DNA of 64,000 nt from Herbaspirillum sp. Sphag64 (GTDB lineage Bacteria > Pseudomonadota > Gammaproteobacteria > Burkholderiales > Burkholderiaceae_D). The stretch is from NCBI RefSeq assembly GCF_014192645.1, contig NZ_JACHYE010000002.1:1-64000 (forward strand), written 5' to 3'. Positions 34,806 to 43,979 of the stretch are shown here, piece by piece (position 1 is the stretch's first letter; each line of letters opens with the position of its first letter). The translations under genes and the position numbers were made by a program. A model generated the notes under the pieces. That model searched no databases and was not told the DNA's origin. It saw nothing but the letters and a program-made list of their open reading frames with translations.

Positions 34806-36575
34806 ATGACGATAGCAAGAAAGCTTTACCTCCTGATTTCTTCCGTAGTAATTGGCTTCATTCTGGTCACCGGGCTGAGCGTCTTTGAACTGAACAAGGT
34901 CAATACTGCGGCCAGCTACTCGACGGTCAACACCGTACCAAGCCTGCTGGATCTTGGCGTTGCCACTAAACATCTGGCGACCATCAGGGTACTGATCTGG
35001 CGTTATCTCGCCGATCCCAGTGCCAGTGAGAAAGCCTCCATCGATAAAACCATGAGCGAAAGTCACGAAAAGGTTGTCGCTGCGTTGGCAAAGTACGAGA
35101 AAGACGATCTCTCCGACGACACAGACAAGGGCATGCTTGAAGCAGAGAAAGCGACTTTCGCCGAGTACGAGAAAATGCGCGAAAAGGCCCAGACGCTCGC
35201 CGATGCGGGATCCATTGATGAAGCCAGAAAGCTCATGGCCAATGGCGCTGACACCGTAGCAAAGATGGAAAAGGCATTTGGCGAGCACCTCAGTTACAAC
35301 GAGAAACTTGGTCAGCAAGGCGCCGAGGCTGCCACCGAAACGATCAATTTTGCGAACACGATTTCCATCAGTGTGAGTCTGCTGGTGATTGTGATTGTCG
35401 CCATCACTGGTGTGCTACTGGCACGCAGGATCGTGCGCTCGCTACTCGAAGCAGTGGAAGTCACCAAAGCAGTTGCCGGTGGTGATTTGACTATGCATGT
35501 CGGCACCGATTCGAATGACGAGTTTGGCAAGTTGATGCAGGCGATCGATAGCATGATCACCAGCTTGCGCAAAATCGTCGGCGAAGTGCGCACCAGCGTC
35601 AATACCATCGCCACAGCCTCCAATGAAATTGCCTCCGGCAATATGGACCTGTCGTCCCGCACCGAGCAACAGGCCGGCTCCCTGGAAGAGACTGCTTCTG
35701 CCATGGAAGAACTGACTTCCACCGTGACCCAGAACGCCGATAACGCGCGTCAGGCCAACCAACTGGCGGTTTCTGCGTCCGGCGTCGCCAGTGAAGGTGG
35801 CGATGTGGTCAATCAAGTGATTGTGACCATGGATGCCATCAATGCCTCTTCCCGCAAGATCGTCGACATCATCAGCGTGATTGACGGTATCGCCTTCCAG
35901 ACCAATATCCTGGCATTGAACGCCGCAGTGGAAGCAGCCCGCGCTGGCGAACAAGGACGCGGCTTTGCAGTGGTAGCGTCGGAAGTACGCAGCCTGGCAC
36001 AACGCTCGGCAGCCGCCGCCAAGGAGATCAAAGGCTTGATTGACGATTCAGTACACAAGGTGGAAGACGGCAGTAAACTGGTAGCGCAAGCAGGTACCAC
36101 CATGGAACAGGTGGTCTCCAGTGTCAAACATGTGACCGATGTCGTGGGCGAAATCAGCGCTGCCAGCGCCGAACAGAGTAATGGGATCGGCCAGATCAAT
36201 CAGGCCATTACGCTCATGGATGAAGCGACACAACAAAATGCGGCGCTGGTGGAGCAAGCCGCAGCAGCCTCCAAATCCTTACAGGATCAGGCGGAGACAT
36301 TGGAAAAGGCGATCGATATTTTCCGGCTTGAGAATAATAGCCATAGCGGCCACAGCAGCGCTGGCGTGCAACACCACGCAAGCCGTGCCAAGACGCCCGT
36401 CAAACACCCTGCGCGCCCGTCTTCAGTAAAGCACGATGGCAGCGCAGATGCCGGCAAAGCAGCGACTCCACCACCAGCGATTACAGCGAGCTCACGTGAG
36501 TTGGCGCCAAAAGCGCCAGAACGCAAGCTTGCTACCGCCACTGCTGACGATAATGATTCCTGGGAACAATTTTAA
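34806..36575 (+). CDS. Methyl-accepting chemotaxis protein, four-helix-bundle sensor (copy B)
   Basis: A 589-residue paralogue of copy A, starting [16 protein letters not shown], with the same TM-bundle-TM-HAMP-signalling order. The signalling hairpin is nearly identical to copy A, while the periplasmic bundle diverges apart from the YSTVNTVPS segment. The C-terminal linker is Pro/Ala/Ser-rich and longer, ending DSWEQF for CheR/CheB docking. The frame is open upstream to 34758, but the start at 34806 has GGAG 6 bases before it. The MerR gene ends directly after it on the other strand, with no gap. Confidence 0.94.
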   Translation: MTIARKLYLLISSVVIGFILVTGLSVFELNKVNTAASYSTVNTVPSLLDLGVATKHLATIRVLIWRYLADPSASEKASIDKTMSESHEKVVAALAKYEKDDLSDDTDKGMLEAEKATFAEYEKMREKAQTLADAGSIDEARKLMANGADTVAKMEKAFGEHLSYNEKLGQQGAEAATETINFANTISISVSLLVIVIVAITGVLLARRIVRSLLEAVEVTKAVAGGDLTMHVGTDSNDEFGKLMQAIDSMITSLRKIVGEVRTSVNTIATASNEIASGNMDLSSRTEQQAGSLEETASAMEELTSTVTQNADNARQANQLAVSASGVASEGGDVVNQVIVTMDAINASSRKIVDIISVIDGIAFQTNILALNAAVEAARAGEQGRGFAVVASEVRSLAQRSAAAAKEIKGLIDDSVHKVEDGSKLVAQAGTTMEQVVSSVKHVTDVVGEISAASAEQSNGIGQINQAITLMDEATQQNAALVEQAAAASKSLQDQAETLEKAIDIFRLENNSHSGHSSAGVQHHASRAKTPVKHPARPSSVKHDGSADAGKAATPPPAITASSRELAPKAPERKLATATADDNDSWEQF

Positions 36576-37019
36576 TCAGCGAACATTCATTTCGTGATGC
36601 CGTTGGCTAGTTTGATACACCGGCGCCGTTGCAGCAGTCGATGTCGCATCGGTGCATGAAAGGTCAATGCCGGAGCGGATACTTTCCTCCAGGACCCGAC
36701 GCAAGTCCTGCAGTTCAGCACGCTGGGCTGCCAGACTGGCTTCGAGCTGATCAATTTCTTCCAGCCGGATGTTGATCTGTTCCACCGTACGCGCCTTGGA
36801 ACAAGCGCCATCCTGCAAGATCACGTTGCGTATCATGTCCAGTGAAAACCCGAGTTTTTGCACCATGCGCAGGATGTTCAGGCGTTGCACGGTGTACTCG
36901 TCATAAATACGATAACCATTGGCGGCACGATTGGCCGCACCGAGTAATCCCTGCTTTTCATAAAAGCGGATGGCAGAGGCGGCAACGCCGGTTCTCTGCG
37001 CCAATTCACCGATTTTCAT
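36576..37019 (-). CDS. MerR-family transcriptional regulator
   Basis: A 147-residue MerR-type protein with winged helix KIGELAQRTGVAASAIRFYE and YRIYDEYTVQRLNILRMVQKLG, then the long dimerisation coiled coil (RTVEQINIRLEEIDQLEASL) and a short C-terminal tail with one Cys. It lacks the metal-binding Cys/His loop of CueR or ZntR and the four-Cys cluster of SoxR; Cys residues occur singly at DGACSK and LSCTD. It is divergent from a nitroreductase gene across a MerR-type promoter, so it probably controls that gene in response to electrophiles or redox stress (inference). The start at 37019 is where homology begins; the upstream extension crosses the operator. Confidence 0.9.
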   Translation of the reverse strand: MKIGELAQRTGVAASAIRFYEKQGLLGAANRAANGYRIYDEYTVQRLNILRMVQKLGFSLDMIRNVILQDGACSKARTVEQINIRLEEIDQLEASLAAQRAELQDLRRVLEESIRSGIDLSCTDATSTAATAPVYQTSQRHHEMNVR

Positions 37020-37026
37020 TTTCTTC

Positions 37027-37057
37027 TTGACCTTCAAGTTAACTTCAATCGGATTAT
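37027..37057 (+). promoter_or_regulatory. MerR-type promoter with 19-bp spacer and central dyad
   Basis: TTGACC (37027-37032) and GATTAT (37052-37057) are separated by 19 bases, the over-long spacing typical of MerR-activated promoters. The spacer holds an imperfect dyad around CTTCAAGTTAACTTCAA. It reads toward the nitroreductase gene. Confidence 0.65.
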
Positions 37058-37162
37058 ACGGACAGACGCAACAGGCTGCCCGAGGGTGCTCACCTTCGGT
37101 GCATGGCATGAAGCTGGCCGTGTGTCTTTTCTCAACATGACCTGAACGTAATGGAGTAGTCA

Positions 37163-37801
37163 ATGACAAGCCTTATTTCCAAATTGAACTGGCGCTATGC
37201 GACCAAAAAATTCGACGCCGCCAAAGCAGTCCCGCATGACAAGCTCGAGCGCATTCTCGAAGCAATTCGCCTGACCCCAACCTCCAGCGGCCTGCAGCCG
37301 TTTGAGCTGCTGGTCGTTACCAATGCCGAACTGCGTGCCAAGATCCGCGCCGTCGGCTGGGATCAGGCACAAATTACCGATGCTTCGCACCTGCTGGTCT
37401 TTGCTGCCTGGGATGACATCACCCCAGAGCGCGTGAACAAGATGTTCGATCTGACCAATGAAGTACGCGGTTTTACCAACGAAGGCTGGGAAGCTTATCG
37501 TCAGAAGCTGCTCGGCATCGTCGGTGCCCGCAGCAAGGAAGAAAACTTCCAGAGCGCCGCCAAGCAGGCCTATATTGCACTGGGCTCAGCCCTGATCGCT
37601 GCCGCTTTTGAAGACGTGGATGCCACGCCAATGGAAGGCTTTGATCCTGCTGCAGTCGATGAGATTCTGGGATTGAAGGCGAAGAATCTGCGTAGTGTCG
37701 TGATTGTGCCACTCGGCTATCGTGCCACTGAAGGTGACTGGCTGGTCGACCTGAAGAAGGTACGTCGCAGCCGCGAGAACTTCATTACTGAAGTCAAGTA
37801 A
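37163..37801 (+). CDS. Nitroreductase-family NAD(P)H-dependent oxidoreductase
   Basis: A 212-residue flavoprotein of the nitroreductase fold. The FMN-binding RYATKKFD motif opens the protein, followed by LTPTSSGLQPFELLVV, the KQAYIALGSALIAAAFEDVDATPMEGF helix and loop, and the C-terminal VVIVPLGYR. It resembles NfsB/YfkO-like enzymes that reduce nitro compounds, quinones or similar electrophiles. TGGAG precedes the start. Expected to be induced by the divergent MerR regulator. Terminator at 37845. Confidence 0.92.
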   Translation: MTSLISKLNWRYATKKFDAAKAVPHDKLERILEAIRLTPTSSGLQPFELLVVTNAELRAKIRAVGWDQAQITDASHLLVFAAWDDITPERVNKMFDLTNEVRGFTNEGWEAYRQKLLGIVGARSKEENFQSAAKQAYIALGSALIAAAFEDVDATPMEGFDPAAVDEILGLKAKNLRSVVIVPLGYRATEGDWLVDLKKVRRSRENFITEVK

Positions 37802-37844
37802 CACGATGCTGGCCGCGTAGCGACTGACGCTCGCGCATCCATAA

Positions 37845-37877
37845 ACGGGGCACTACGGTTAGAGCCCCGTTTTCTTT
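37845..37877 (+). terminator. Intrinsic terminator of the nitroreductase gene
   Basis: ACGGGGC and GCCCCGT form a 7-bp stem with a 12-base loop, followed by TTTTCTTTT. The rest of the 507-base gap before the next chemoreceptor is unassigned and becomes very AT-rich near 38100-38220. Confidence 0.85.
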
Positions 37878-38308
37878 TCTTCCTTCAGTAATTACACCCC
37901 CTTCCGATTACTTCCGAGGCTATGTCAGCCCCGCCGCCCCAAAGAATTGCGCCTCTCGCAACGACAAGCGCATTGGTCTCAAAGACCTAGAATCGGCACG
38001 ATTACCCTGCCCTCTATCCACTGACGGCGCTGAATCAGTGACCCAATTCAACATAACTAATACAACCAGCGTATTGACCTATCCACCACAGAATAGATTC
38101 GAGATACAGATGACATAAAAATTACAAAAATAACAACCAAATACCATGAAAATTTATTTTTGCAATATTTTGTTAAATTTTATAACTATAAGATATTTTT
38201 TAACACTTATCAATGGTTTTGTTGATTTTTTCATTTATTTGGATGTATGATTCAGATACCGAGATTTACCAGCCAATTAGTGCGCCATTTACCTTTAAGG
38301 AGACGAGG

Positions 38309-40036
38309 ATGACCATCGCCAAAAAGCTCTATCTGTTACTTGCTTGTGTTGTTGTCGGCCTCATCGTGCTGACAGGTATAAGCATTGCCCAAATCAATCG
38401 CGTCAATACTGCTGCTAGTTATGCCACGGTCAACACAGTGCCAAGCCTGCACGACATTGATGATGCATTGGAAAACACGTACTCCATTCGTGTAGCCATT
38501 TGGAAATTCATATCTGATCCGAGCCCCACAGTTAGGGGTGGGGCAGAAAAAAAGATGGCAAATGCCCATGACAAGGTCATCGCCGCTTTCGATAAGTACG
38601 AGAAAGATGACCTCAGCGATGACAAGGATCGAGAATTTCTGAAAAAAGATCGAGAAACTTTTGATGCATACGAAATTTATCGTCAGAAGCTGATGGGTTT
38701 TGCCGTAGCTGGAAAACAAGACGACGCGATCAATGCAATGATTAACGCGCAAGCGACTGTCGATGCAATGATGAATGCCCTGCGCGAGCACAAGAAATAT
38801 AACGAAGAGCTTGGAAGGACCGGTGCTGATGATGCCAACAAAACAGTAGCAACAGCGAACGCCATGACCATCGGAGTAAGTATCTTCGTGATAGCCATCA
38901 TCACTTTCGTCGCTCTCTCATTAGCGCGAAAAATCTCGGGTTCACTGAATGAAGCAGTAGCAGTCACTCAAGCCATCGCAGAGGGAGATCTGACTCAAAC
39001 CATCCCAACCAATTCTAATGATGAAGTTGGCGTGCTGATGAAAGCCCTCAGTCAAATGAATAGTAGCCTCAGCAATATCGTGGGCGATGTCCGCAACAGC
39101 GTCAGCACAATTGCCACTGCCTCCAGTGAGATTGCTTCGGGCAATCTGGACCTGTCTTCACGCACTGAGGCACAGGCAGGATCGCTGGAAGAGACCGCAT
39201 CCGCCATGGAAGAGCTGACCTCCACCGTGAAGCAAAACGCAGATAATGCGCGCCAGGCAAATCAGTTGGCAATGTCGGCCTCGACGGTAGCTGGAGAAGG
39301 TGGTGAAGTCGTCAGTCAGGTTGTTACAACGATGGATGCAATCAATACCTCTGCACGCAAGATTGTCGAAATCATCAGCGTCATTGACGGCATCGCATTT
39401 CAGACCAACATTCTTGCGCTCAATGCTGCAGTAGAAGCCGCTCGGGCCGGCGAGCAAGGTCGCGGTTTTGCCGTGGTTGCCTCCGAGGTACGCACGCTGG
39501 CCCAGCGCTCTGCAGCTGCTGCCAAGGAAATCAAAGAATTGATTGATGAGTCCGTCAACAATGTCGAGGCTGGCAGCAAATTGGTCGCGCAAGCAGGTTC
39601 AACGATGGAACAGGTCGTCAACAGTGTTCGCCGGGTGACCGATGTCGTCAGTGAAATCACCGCCGCCAGCAGCGAACAAAGTGACGGTATCGAGCAAGTC
39701 AACCAAGCCATCACCCAGATGGACGAAGTGACCCAGCAAAACGCAGCATTGGTTGAAGAGGCTGCCGCGGCATCGCAATCTCTGCAGGAGCAGGCGAAGC
39801 ATCTTGAGCAAGCAGTCGCCGTGTTCAAACTCGATAACAGTCAACAGCCTCAGCATGGGACTGCAGCAACAGCAAATGCAACGACGAAGAAGTCTGCTCA
39901 GGCAAGCACTAAAAAGACAACCTTTAAAGCAGTCAGCGCACCAGCAATCGCAAAGGTCCGCCACGCCGCATCGCCATCGCACGGCTTGGTACCAGCACTT
40001 GCCGGAGATAGTAATACCTCCTGGGAGCAATTCTAA
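38309..40036 (+). CDS. Methyl-accepting chemotaxis protein, four-helix-bundle sensor (copy C)
   Basis: A 575-residue third paralogue, starting [18 protein letters not shown]. Same architecture as copies A and B with YATVNTVPS in the sensor, a more diverged periplasmic bundle and HAMP, and a signalling hairpin close to the other two. It ends TSWEQF. AGGAG precedes the ATG at 38309; the frame is open for 32 more codons upstream in AT-rich promoter sequence, which I regard as noncoding. The three receptors likely feed the same CheA array with different ligand ranges. Confidence 0.94.
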   Translation: MTIAKKLYLLLACVVVGLIVLTGISIAQINRVNTAASYATVNTVPSLHDIDDALENTYSIRVAIWKFISDPSPTVRGGAEKKMANAHDKVIAAFDKYEKDDLSDDKDREFLKKDRETFDAYEIYRQKLMGFAVAGKQDDAINAMINAQATVDAMMNALREHKKYNEELGRTGADDANKTVATANAMTIGVSIFVIAIITFVALSLARKISGSLNEAVAVTQAIAEGDLTQTIPTNSNDEVGVLMKALSQMNSSLSNIVGDVRNSVSTIATASSEIASGNLDLSSRTEAQAGSLEETASAMEELTSTVKQNADNARQANQLAMSASTVAGEGGEVVSQVVTTMDAINTSARKIVEIISVIDGIAFQTNILALNAAVEAARAGEQGRGFAVVASEVRTLAQRSAAAAKEIKELIDESVNNVEAGSKLVAQAGSTMEQVVNSVRRVTDVVSEITAASSEQSDGIEQVNQAITQMDEVTQQNAALVEEAAAASQSLQEQAKHLEQAVAVFKLDNSQQPQHGTAATANATTKKSAQASTKKTTFKAVSAPAIAKVRHAASPSHGLVPALAGDSNTSWEQF

Positions 40037-40193
40037 ATCGAGGGTAGGCCTACACGGCTCTGCCAGTGGAACAGCGTCCAGCCAACGCTACAACACCATG
40101 CGAACAGCACGACTATGTGGGCCTGCATCCTAAAAGAAAAACGGCTGGATTCCCCGCCTGCTCTGCCTCTGTCAATAGCAGAAGCACCAAAAG

Positions 40194-40224
40194 AAAAAGC
40201 GAGACCACCTGATGGTGATCTCGC
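40194..40224 (-). terminator. Intrinsic terminator of the tRNA cluster
   Basis: Minus-strand stem GCGAGATCACC with GGTGGTCTCGC (one wobble), 4-base loop, then TTTTTCTTTT. It lies 8 bases after the second tRNA-Pro. Confidence 0.9.
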
Positions 40225-40231
40225 TTTATTC

Positions 40232-40308
40232 TGGTCGGAGTACAAGGATTCGAACCTTGGACCCCCTGGTCCCAAACCAGGTGCGCTACCGGGCTGCGCT
40301 ACACTCCG
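40232..40308 (-). tRNA. tRNA-Pro (UGG), copy 2
   Basis: 77 nt with encoded CCA. Acceptor CGGAGTG pairs with TACTCCG; the anticodon stem CCTGG/CCAGG encloses loop TTTGGGA, anticodon TGG; the T arm has GGTTCGAATCC. The sequence is identical to the copy at 40536-40612. Confidence 0.97.
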
Positions 40309-40369
40309 AAAAACCGGTACTGCTCTACTTCTTCACATCCTCAGCTCACCTCAAGGTCAGCCGCTTAAC

Positions 40370-40446
40370 TGGCCTGCCCTAAGGGAATCGAACCCCTAAC
40401 CTATGGCTTAGAAGGCCATTGCTCTATCCGGTTGAGCTAAGGGCAG
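40370..40446 (-). tRNA. tRNA-Arg (UCU)
   Basis: 77 nt with encoded CCA. Acceptor CTGCCCT pairs with AGGGCAG; the anticodon stem ATGGC/GCCAT encloses CTTCTAA, anticodon TCT; the T loop is TTCGATT. Discriminator base G. Confidence 0.96.
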
Positions 40447-40501
40447 TTCGGTCAGTCAGACAATCATACTGCTTACTTGCCTGACCCCCTCTGCGGAAGT
40501 G

Positions 40502-40527
40502 AAAACGGGCTGTCTTTCGACAGCCCG
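40502..40527 (-). terminator. Intrinsic terminator between tRNA-Pro copy 1 and tRNA-Arg
   Basis: Perfect 9-bp stem CGGGCTGTC/GACAGCCCG with a GAAA tetraloop and TTTT on the minus strand. It suggests the first tRNA-Pro is at least partly a separate transcript. Confidence 0.8.
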
Positions 40528-40535
40528 ACAAATTG

Positions 40536-40612
40536 TGGTCGGAGTACAAGGATTCGAACCTTGGACCCCCTGGTCCCAAACCAGGTGCGCTACCGGGCTG
40601 CGCTACACTCCG
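40536..40612 (-). tRNA. tRNA-Pro (UGG), copy 1
   Basis: 77 nt with encoded CCA and anticodon TGG, identical to the copy at 40232-40308. A terminator hairpin follows within 10 bases. Confidence 0.97.
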
Positions 40613-40887
40613 AGAAGCGAGATAATATCCCCCTTGCTGAATTCGGTCAACACTTTCTTTGTTTTTCCCTCAAAAATCTGCATTTAATCCTGGAAACTGT
40701 CTCGCAATCGTACCTGCCGTTTGGGCATCGTGGAGTGCTCATCGGCATCAATGTAAATTATTTCTGCAGCGGGAAATTTGACTCAGCTAAATCATGATCA
40801 GATCCTTACTTTCTACGCACGCCGTTGCAGGCGATCCATGACGTGCGCCGCAGGGGCTTCAGACGCGGAACTGGTGTCTGAATACGC

Positions 40888-40978
40888 TATAATTACTCCT
40901 TTCGCGACGTGATCAGGCGCCGCCGATAGCGGAAAACCAAGCTTGGATCTAAAGGGTTGGATCATCCAGCCCTTTTTC
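40888..40978 (+). ncRNA. Candidate small RNA upstream of prfC
   Basis: A consensus -10 TATAAT (40888-40893) is followed about 60 bases later by a strong hairpin (AAAGGGTTGGA with TCCAGCCCTTT, 40951-40975) and a T-rich tail, giving a predicted transcript of about 75-80 nt starting near 40900. It contains the 10-base palindrome CCAAGCTTGG. The -35 region is weak. Alternatively this is an attenuated leader of prfC. It lies in a 480-base gap with no gene. Confidence 0.4.
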
Positions 40979-41092
40979 GTTTTCCGTATCGATACCGTGT
41001 TTGCCTGAGTCATCGCTGTGCCAACCCTGGCCTGCGTGACGCGCCCCTCGCTATCATCGCTCCACCATCATTCGACGCTCCACAGACTCACC

Positions 41093-42751
41093 ATGCAAGA
41101 CATGACTCCCGATACCGCAGATCAAGACAGCAGTGCCCGCGGCAACGTGCCGATTGAGCTGATCGCACGCGAAGTTGCGCGCCGTCGCACCTTCGGCATC
41201 ATCTCCCACCCTGACGCCGGTAAAACGACGCTAACTGAAAAGCTGCTGTTGTTCTCGGGTGCGATTCAGCTGGCTGGTACGGTGAAGGCACGCAAGAGCG
41301 GTCGTCACGCGACCTCCGACTGGATGGAAATCGAAAAGCAACGTGGTATTTCCGTGGCCAGCTCGGTGATGCAGTTCGAGTATCGCGACCATGTAGTCAA
41401 CCTGCTTGATACACCGGGCCACCAGGATTTCTCGGAAGATACCTATCGCGTCCTGACGGCAGTGGACTCTGCATTAATGGTCATTGATGCGGCCAAGGGC
41501 GTGGAAGAACAGACGATCAAGCTGCTCAACGTCTGCCGCATGCGCAATACTCCCATCATCACCTTCATGAACAAAATGGACCGCGAAACCCGTGATCCAT
41601 TGGAGTTGCTCGATGAGCTGGAGTCGGTACTGAAAATTCAATGCGCACCGGTGACCTGGCCAATCGGGATGGGAAAGAATTTCCGTGGTGTCTATCACTT
41701 GCTGCGCGATGAAATCATGTTGTTCAAGGCCGGTGAAGAACGCGCCGATGGCAGCGTGGAAATCATCAAAGGTATCGATAATCCCAAGCTGGTCGAGATG
41801 TTCCCGCTGGAAATCGAACAGCTCAAAATGGAAGTGGAACTGGTGCATGGCGCCTCACATCCCTTCGACCTGAATGACTTCCTGGCTGGCGTGCAAACAC
41901 CGGTCTTCTTTGGTTCGGCGATCAACAACTTTGGTGTGCGCGAAATCCTCAATGCACTGCTCGACTGGGCTCCCGGCCCTGGCGGCCGAGATGCCACAGT
42001 ACGTAAGGTAGCTCCCAATGAAGCGCCTTTCTCTGGCTTCGTTTTCAAAATCCAGGCCAATATGGATCCGGCCCACCGCGACCGCATTGCATTCCTGCGG
42101 GTGTGCTCGGGTCGCTTCGAACGCGGCATGAAGCTCAAGCATCTGCGTTTGAACCGCGATATCAAGGTATCGTCGGTGGTGACGTTCATGGCTTCGAGCC
42201 GTGAACAGGTTGAAGAAGCCTACGCTGGTGACATTATCGGCTTGCCGAATCACGGCAACATGCAGATTGGTGACAGCTTTTCGGAAGGCGAAATGCTGCA
42301 GTTCACCGGCATCCCGTACTTTGCGCCCGACTTCTTCCGCGTGGCACGGATTCGTAATCCGCTCAAGATCAAACAGTTGCATAAAGGCTTGCAGCAATTG
42401 GGCGAAGAAGGTGCGGTGCAGGTCTTCAAGCCGACCAACAATAGTGATCTGATCCTGGGTGCGGTCGGGGTGCTGCAGTTTGAAGTCGTGGCTAGTCGTC
42501 TGCTCAACGAGTATGGCGTCGATGCGGTATTTGAAGGTACCAGCATCAGTAGCGCACGCTGGGTGACCTGTGATGACAAGAAGATGATGGCTGATTTTGA
42601 AAAATCCTCAGCCGGCTTCAATCTAGCCCATGATGCAGCCGGCAATCTGGCGTATCTGGCAAGCTCCGGTGTCAATCTGCGTCTGACCCAGGAACGCTGG
42701 CCGGGTGTCACCTTCCACGCCACTCGCGAACACGCTACCAAGCTGGAGTAA
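41093..42751 (+). CDS. prfC: Peptide chain release factor 3 (RF3)
   Basis: A 552-residue translational GTPase that recycles RF1/RF2 from the ribosome. G1 is HPDAGKTT, the switch region [15 protein letters not shown]3 DTPGHQDF and G4 NKMD, followed by the RF3-specific domains ([22 protein letters not shown], and [18 protein letters not shown]). The ATG at 41093 or 41102 is the likely start; the frame is open to 41018 but without homology. No strong ribosome site is seen. A bidirectional hairpin at 42760 follows. Confidence 0.96.
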   Translation: MQDMTPDTADQDSSARGNVPIELIAREVARRRTFGIISHPDAGKTTLTEKLLLFSGAIQLAGTVKARKSGRHATSDWMEIEKQRGISVASSVMQFEYRDHVVNLLDTPGHQDFSEDTYRVLTAVDSALMVIDAAKGVEEQTIKLLNVCRMRNTPIITFMNKMDRETRDPLELLDELESVLKIQCAPVTWPIGMGKNFRGVYHLLRDEIMLFKAGEERADGSVEIIKGIDNPKLVEMFPLEIEQLKMEVELVHGASHPFDLNDFLAGVQTPVFFGSAINNFGVREILNALLDWAPGPGGRDATVRKVAPNEAPFSGFVFKIQANMDPAHRDRIAFLRVCSGRFERGMKLKHLRLNRDIKVSSVVTFMASSREQVEEAYAGDIIGLPNHGNMQIGDSFSEGEMLQFTGIPYFAPDFFRVARIRNPLKIKQLHKGLQQLGEEGAVQVFKPTNNSDLILGAVGVLQFEVVASRLLNEYGVDAVFEGTSISSARWVTCDDKKMMADFEKSSAGFNLAHDAAGNLAYLASSGVNLRLTQERWPGVTFHATREHATKLE

Positions 42752-42759
42752 GGTGCTCA

Positions 42760-42794
42760 GCGAGAGCAAGCGATTACTGCGGCCTTGCTCTCGC
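42760..42794. terminator. Hairpin between convergent prfC and unknown gene
   Basis: Perfect 11-bp stem GCGAGAGCAAG/CTTGCTCTCGC with a 13-base loop. No T-run on either side, so it may act as a weak bidirectional terminator. Confidence 0.5.
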
Positions 42795-42819
42795 AGGCTG
42801 CAGATCCAGATCAACTTTT

Positions 42820-43749
42820 TCAATCGTCATTGATGACAATTTGCTGATCGAGCTCACTGAGGATATAACGCTGCGGGTTACCGAAGTTGTCGGTAATGAG
42901 GATGGTTGACGTGGTCACCCAGTCAAAACCAGGCTCGGTCTCACTATCAAAAAACATGAATGCCCTCACTGCGGCAGGGGCAATCAGCAACTCCTGATCC
43001 GGATCGGGTAAGCTCTCAGCAAGTTCACGCCCGACAATCTGACGCGGTGTCAGATAAACCACCGATGGCAATACCCCTCCCATAAACCGCTGGTCGCGAC
43101 GATAGAATTGACGCGACCCACTTGGCATTTCAGGAATGACGATCCCTGTGTAAAAACGCATCGAATGCACAGACATACGCGAATCCGGAAAATCAAAGTA
43201 ACTGACAAGAAACTGCCGCCGCGCGTTGTCTGCACGCTCCTGATCAAGCTCTAGCTGATCGCGCCGCAGTAAGGTTTGCGCTGGAATCACTAACGGCACC
43301 ATCGAGGAAATCGTTGCCCCTGGATCAGTCGCAAACGAGGTCACCGATCCATATCCCTCAATATCGACCACTACCATGAAGCGCTGCGTGTCGATCTTGG
43401 AAGCCCGCAAATAGCGGGTAAATGTATTTTCAGGGGCAAGCGCTCGCGTTGCCGCTGCTTCTGACGACGGCTGGGTGTGACCCGGTACGCCCTGATCGTA
43501 ATCATTGCGCGTGTAATCCATGAACCAGCCGTCGGGCAAATAGTCATCGAGCTGCTCTGACCAGCGCCGCAAGCGAATACTATCGCGCTCAACCGGTGTC
43601 AATGCGCGCATGAAGAAGCTACCGTCGCGATAGAGATGCACTTCTACCTTGACCTGCACCGTGACTTGCTGATTGCCATTGGCAAACAGCAGCGTATCCG
43701 CTGTCATCAATTGCACATGCACTCGCACCAGTTCTCCCGATTTAGACAT
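42820..43749 (-). CDS. Unknown 309-residue protein
   Basis: I do not recognise a named domain. The protein has no signal peptide or membrane segment. It starts with a beta-rich stretch (VRVHVQLMTADTLLFANGNQ, then QVTVQVKVEVHLYRDGSFF), has a middle region with FMVVVDIEGYGSVTSFATDP, and ends with ILITDNFGNPQRYILSELDQ. The N-terminal pattern of repeated short valine strands around an LxANGxxQV motif recalls uncharacterised Pseudomonas secreted or insecticidal-locus proteins, but this is a weak impression. AGGA precedes the ATG at 43749. It lies downstream of dppA on the same strand but 230 bases away, so it is probably a separate unit. Confidence 0.72.
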   Translation of the reverse strand: MSKSGELVRVHVQLMTADTLLFANGNQQVTVQVKVEVHLYRDGSFFMRALTPVERDSIRLRRWSEQLDDYLPDGWFMDYTRNDYDQGVPGHTQPSSEAAATRALAPENTFTRYLRASKIDTQRFMVVVDIEGYGSVTSFATDPGATISSMVPLVIPAQTLLRRDQLELDQERADNARRQFLVSYFDFPDSRMSVHSMRFYTGIVIPEMPSGSRQFYRRDQRFMGGVLPSVVYLTPRQIVGRELAESLPDPDQELLIAPAAVRAFMFFDSETEPGFDWVTTSTILITDNFGNPQRYILSELDQQIVINDD

Positions 43750-43979
43750 AACGGTTCCTGCTCCTCGATTCATTTGTCGCAAGGGGAACGCATCTCATCC
43801 ATGTCGATCAGTGCAAGCGCGTCCGGTTTGGCGGTCGTGATCAGGTACCCCCGCTGCTACCGGAGAAAATTGCCAGTAGCAGCCAGGCCAGAGCACTTGC
43901 TGTGGACGATACTACTGCCGTTAAAGGAGGATCGAGACGATATGAAAACGGATCGCTGCGATGCTGTCGCTATCTCGAA

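Noticed and set aside
40813..41013. 66-codon minus-strand open frame upstream of prfC
   Set aside because: It overlaps the hairpin and promoter-like elements of the candidate small RNA, and I recognise nothing in it.
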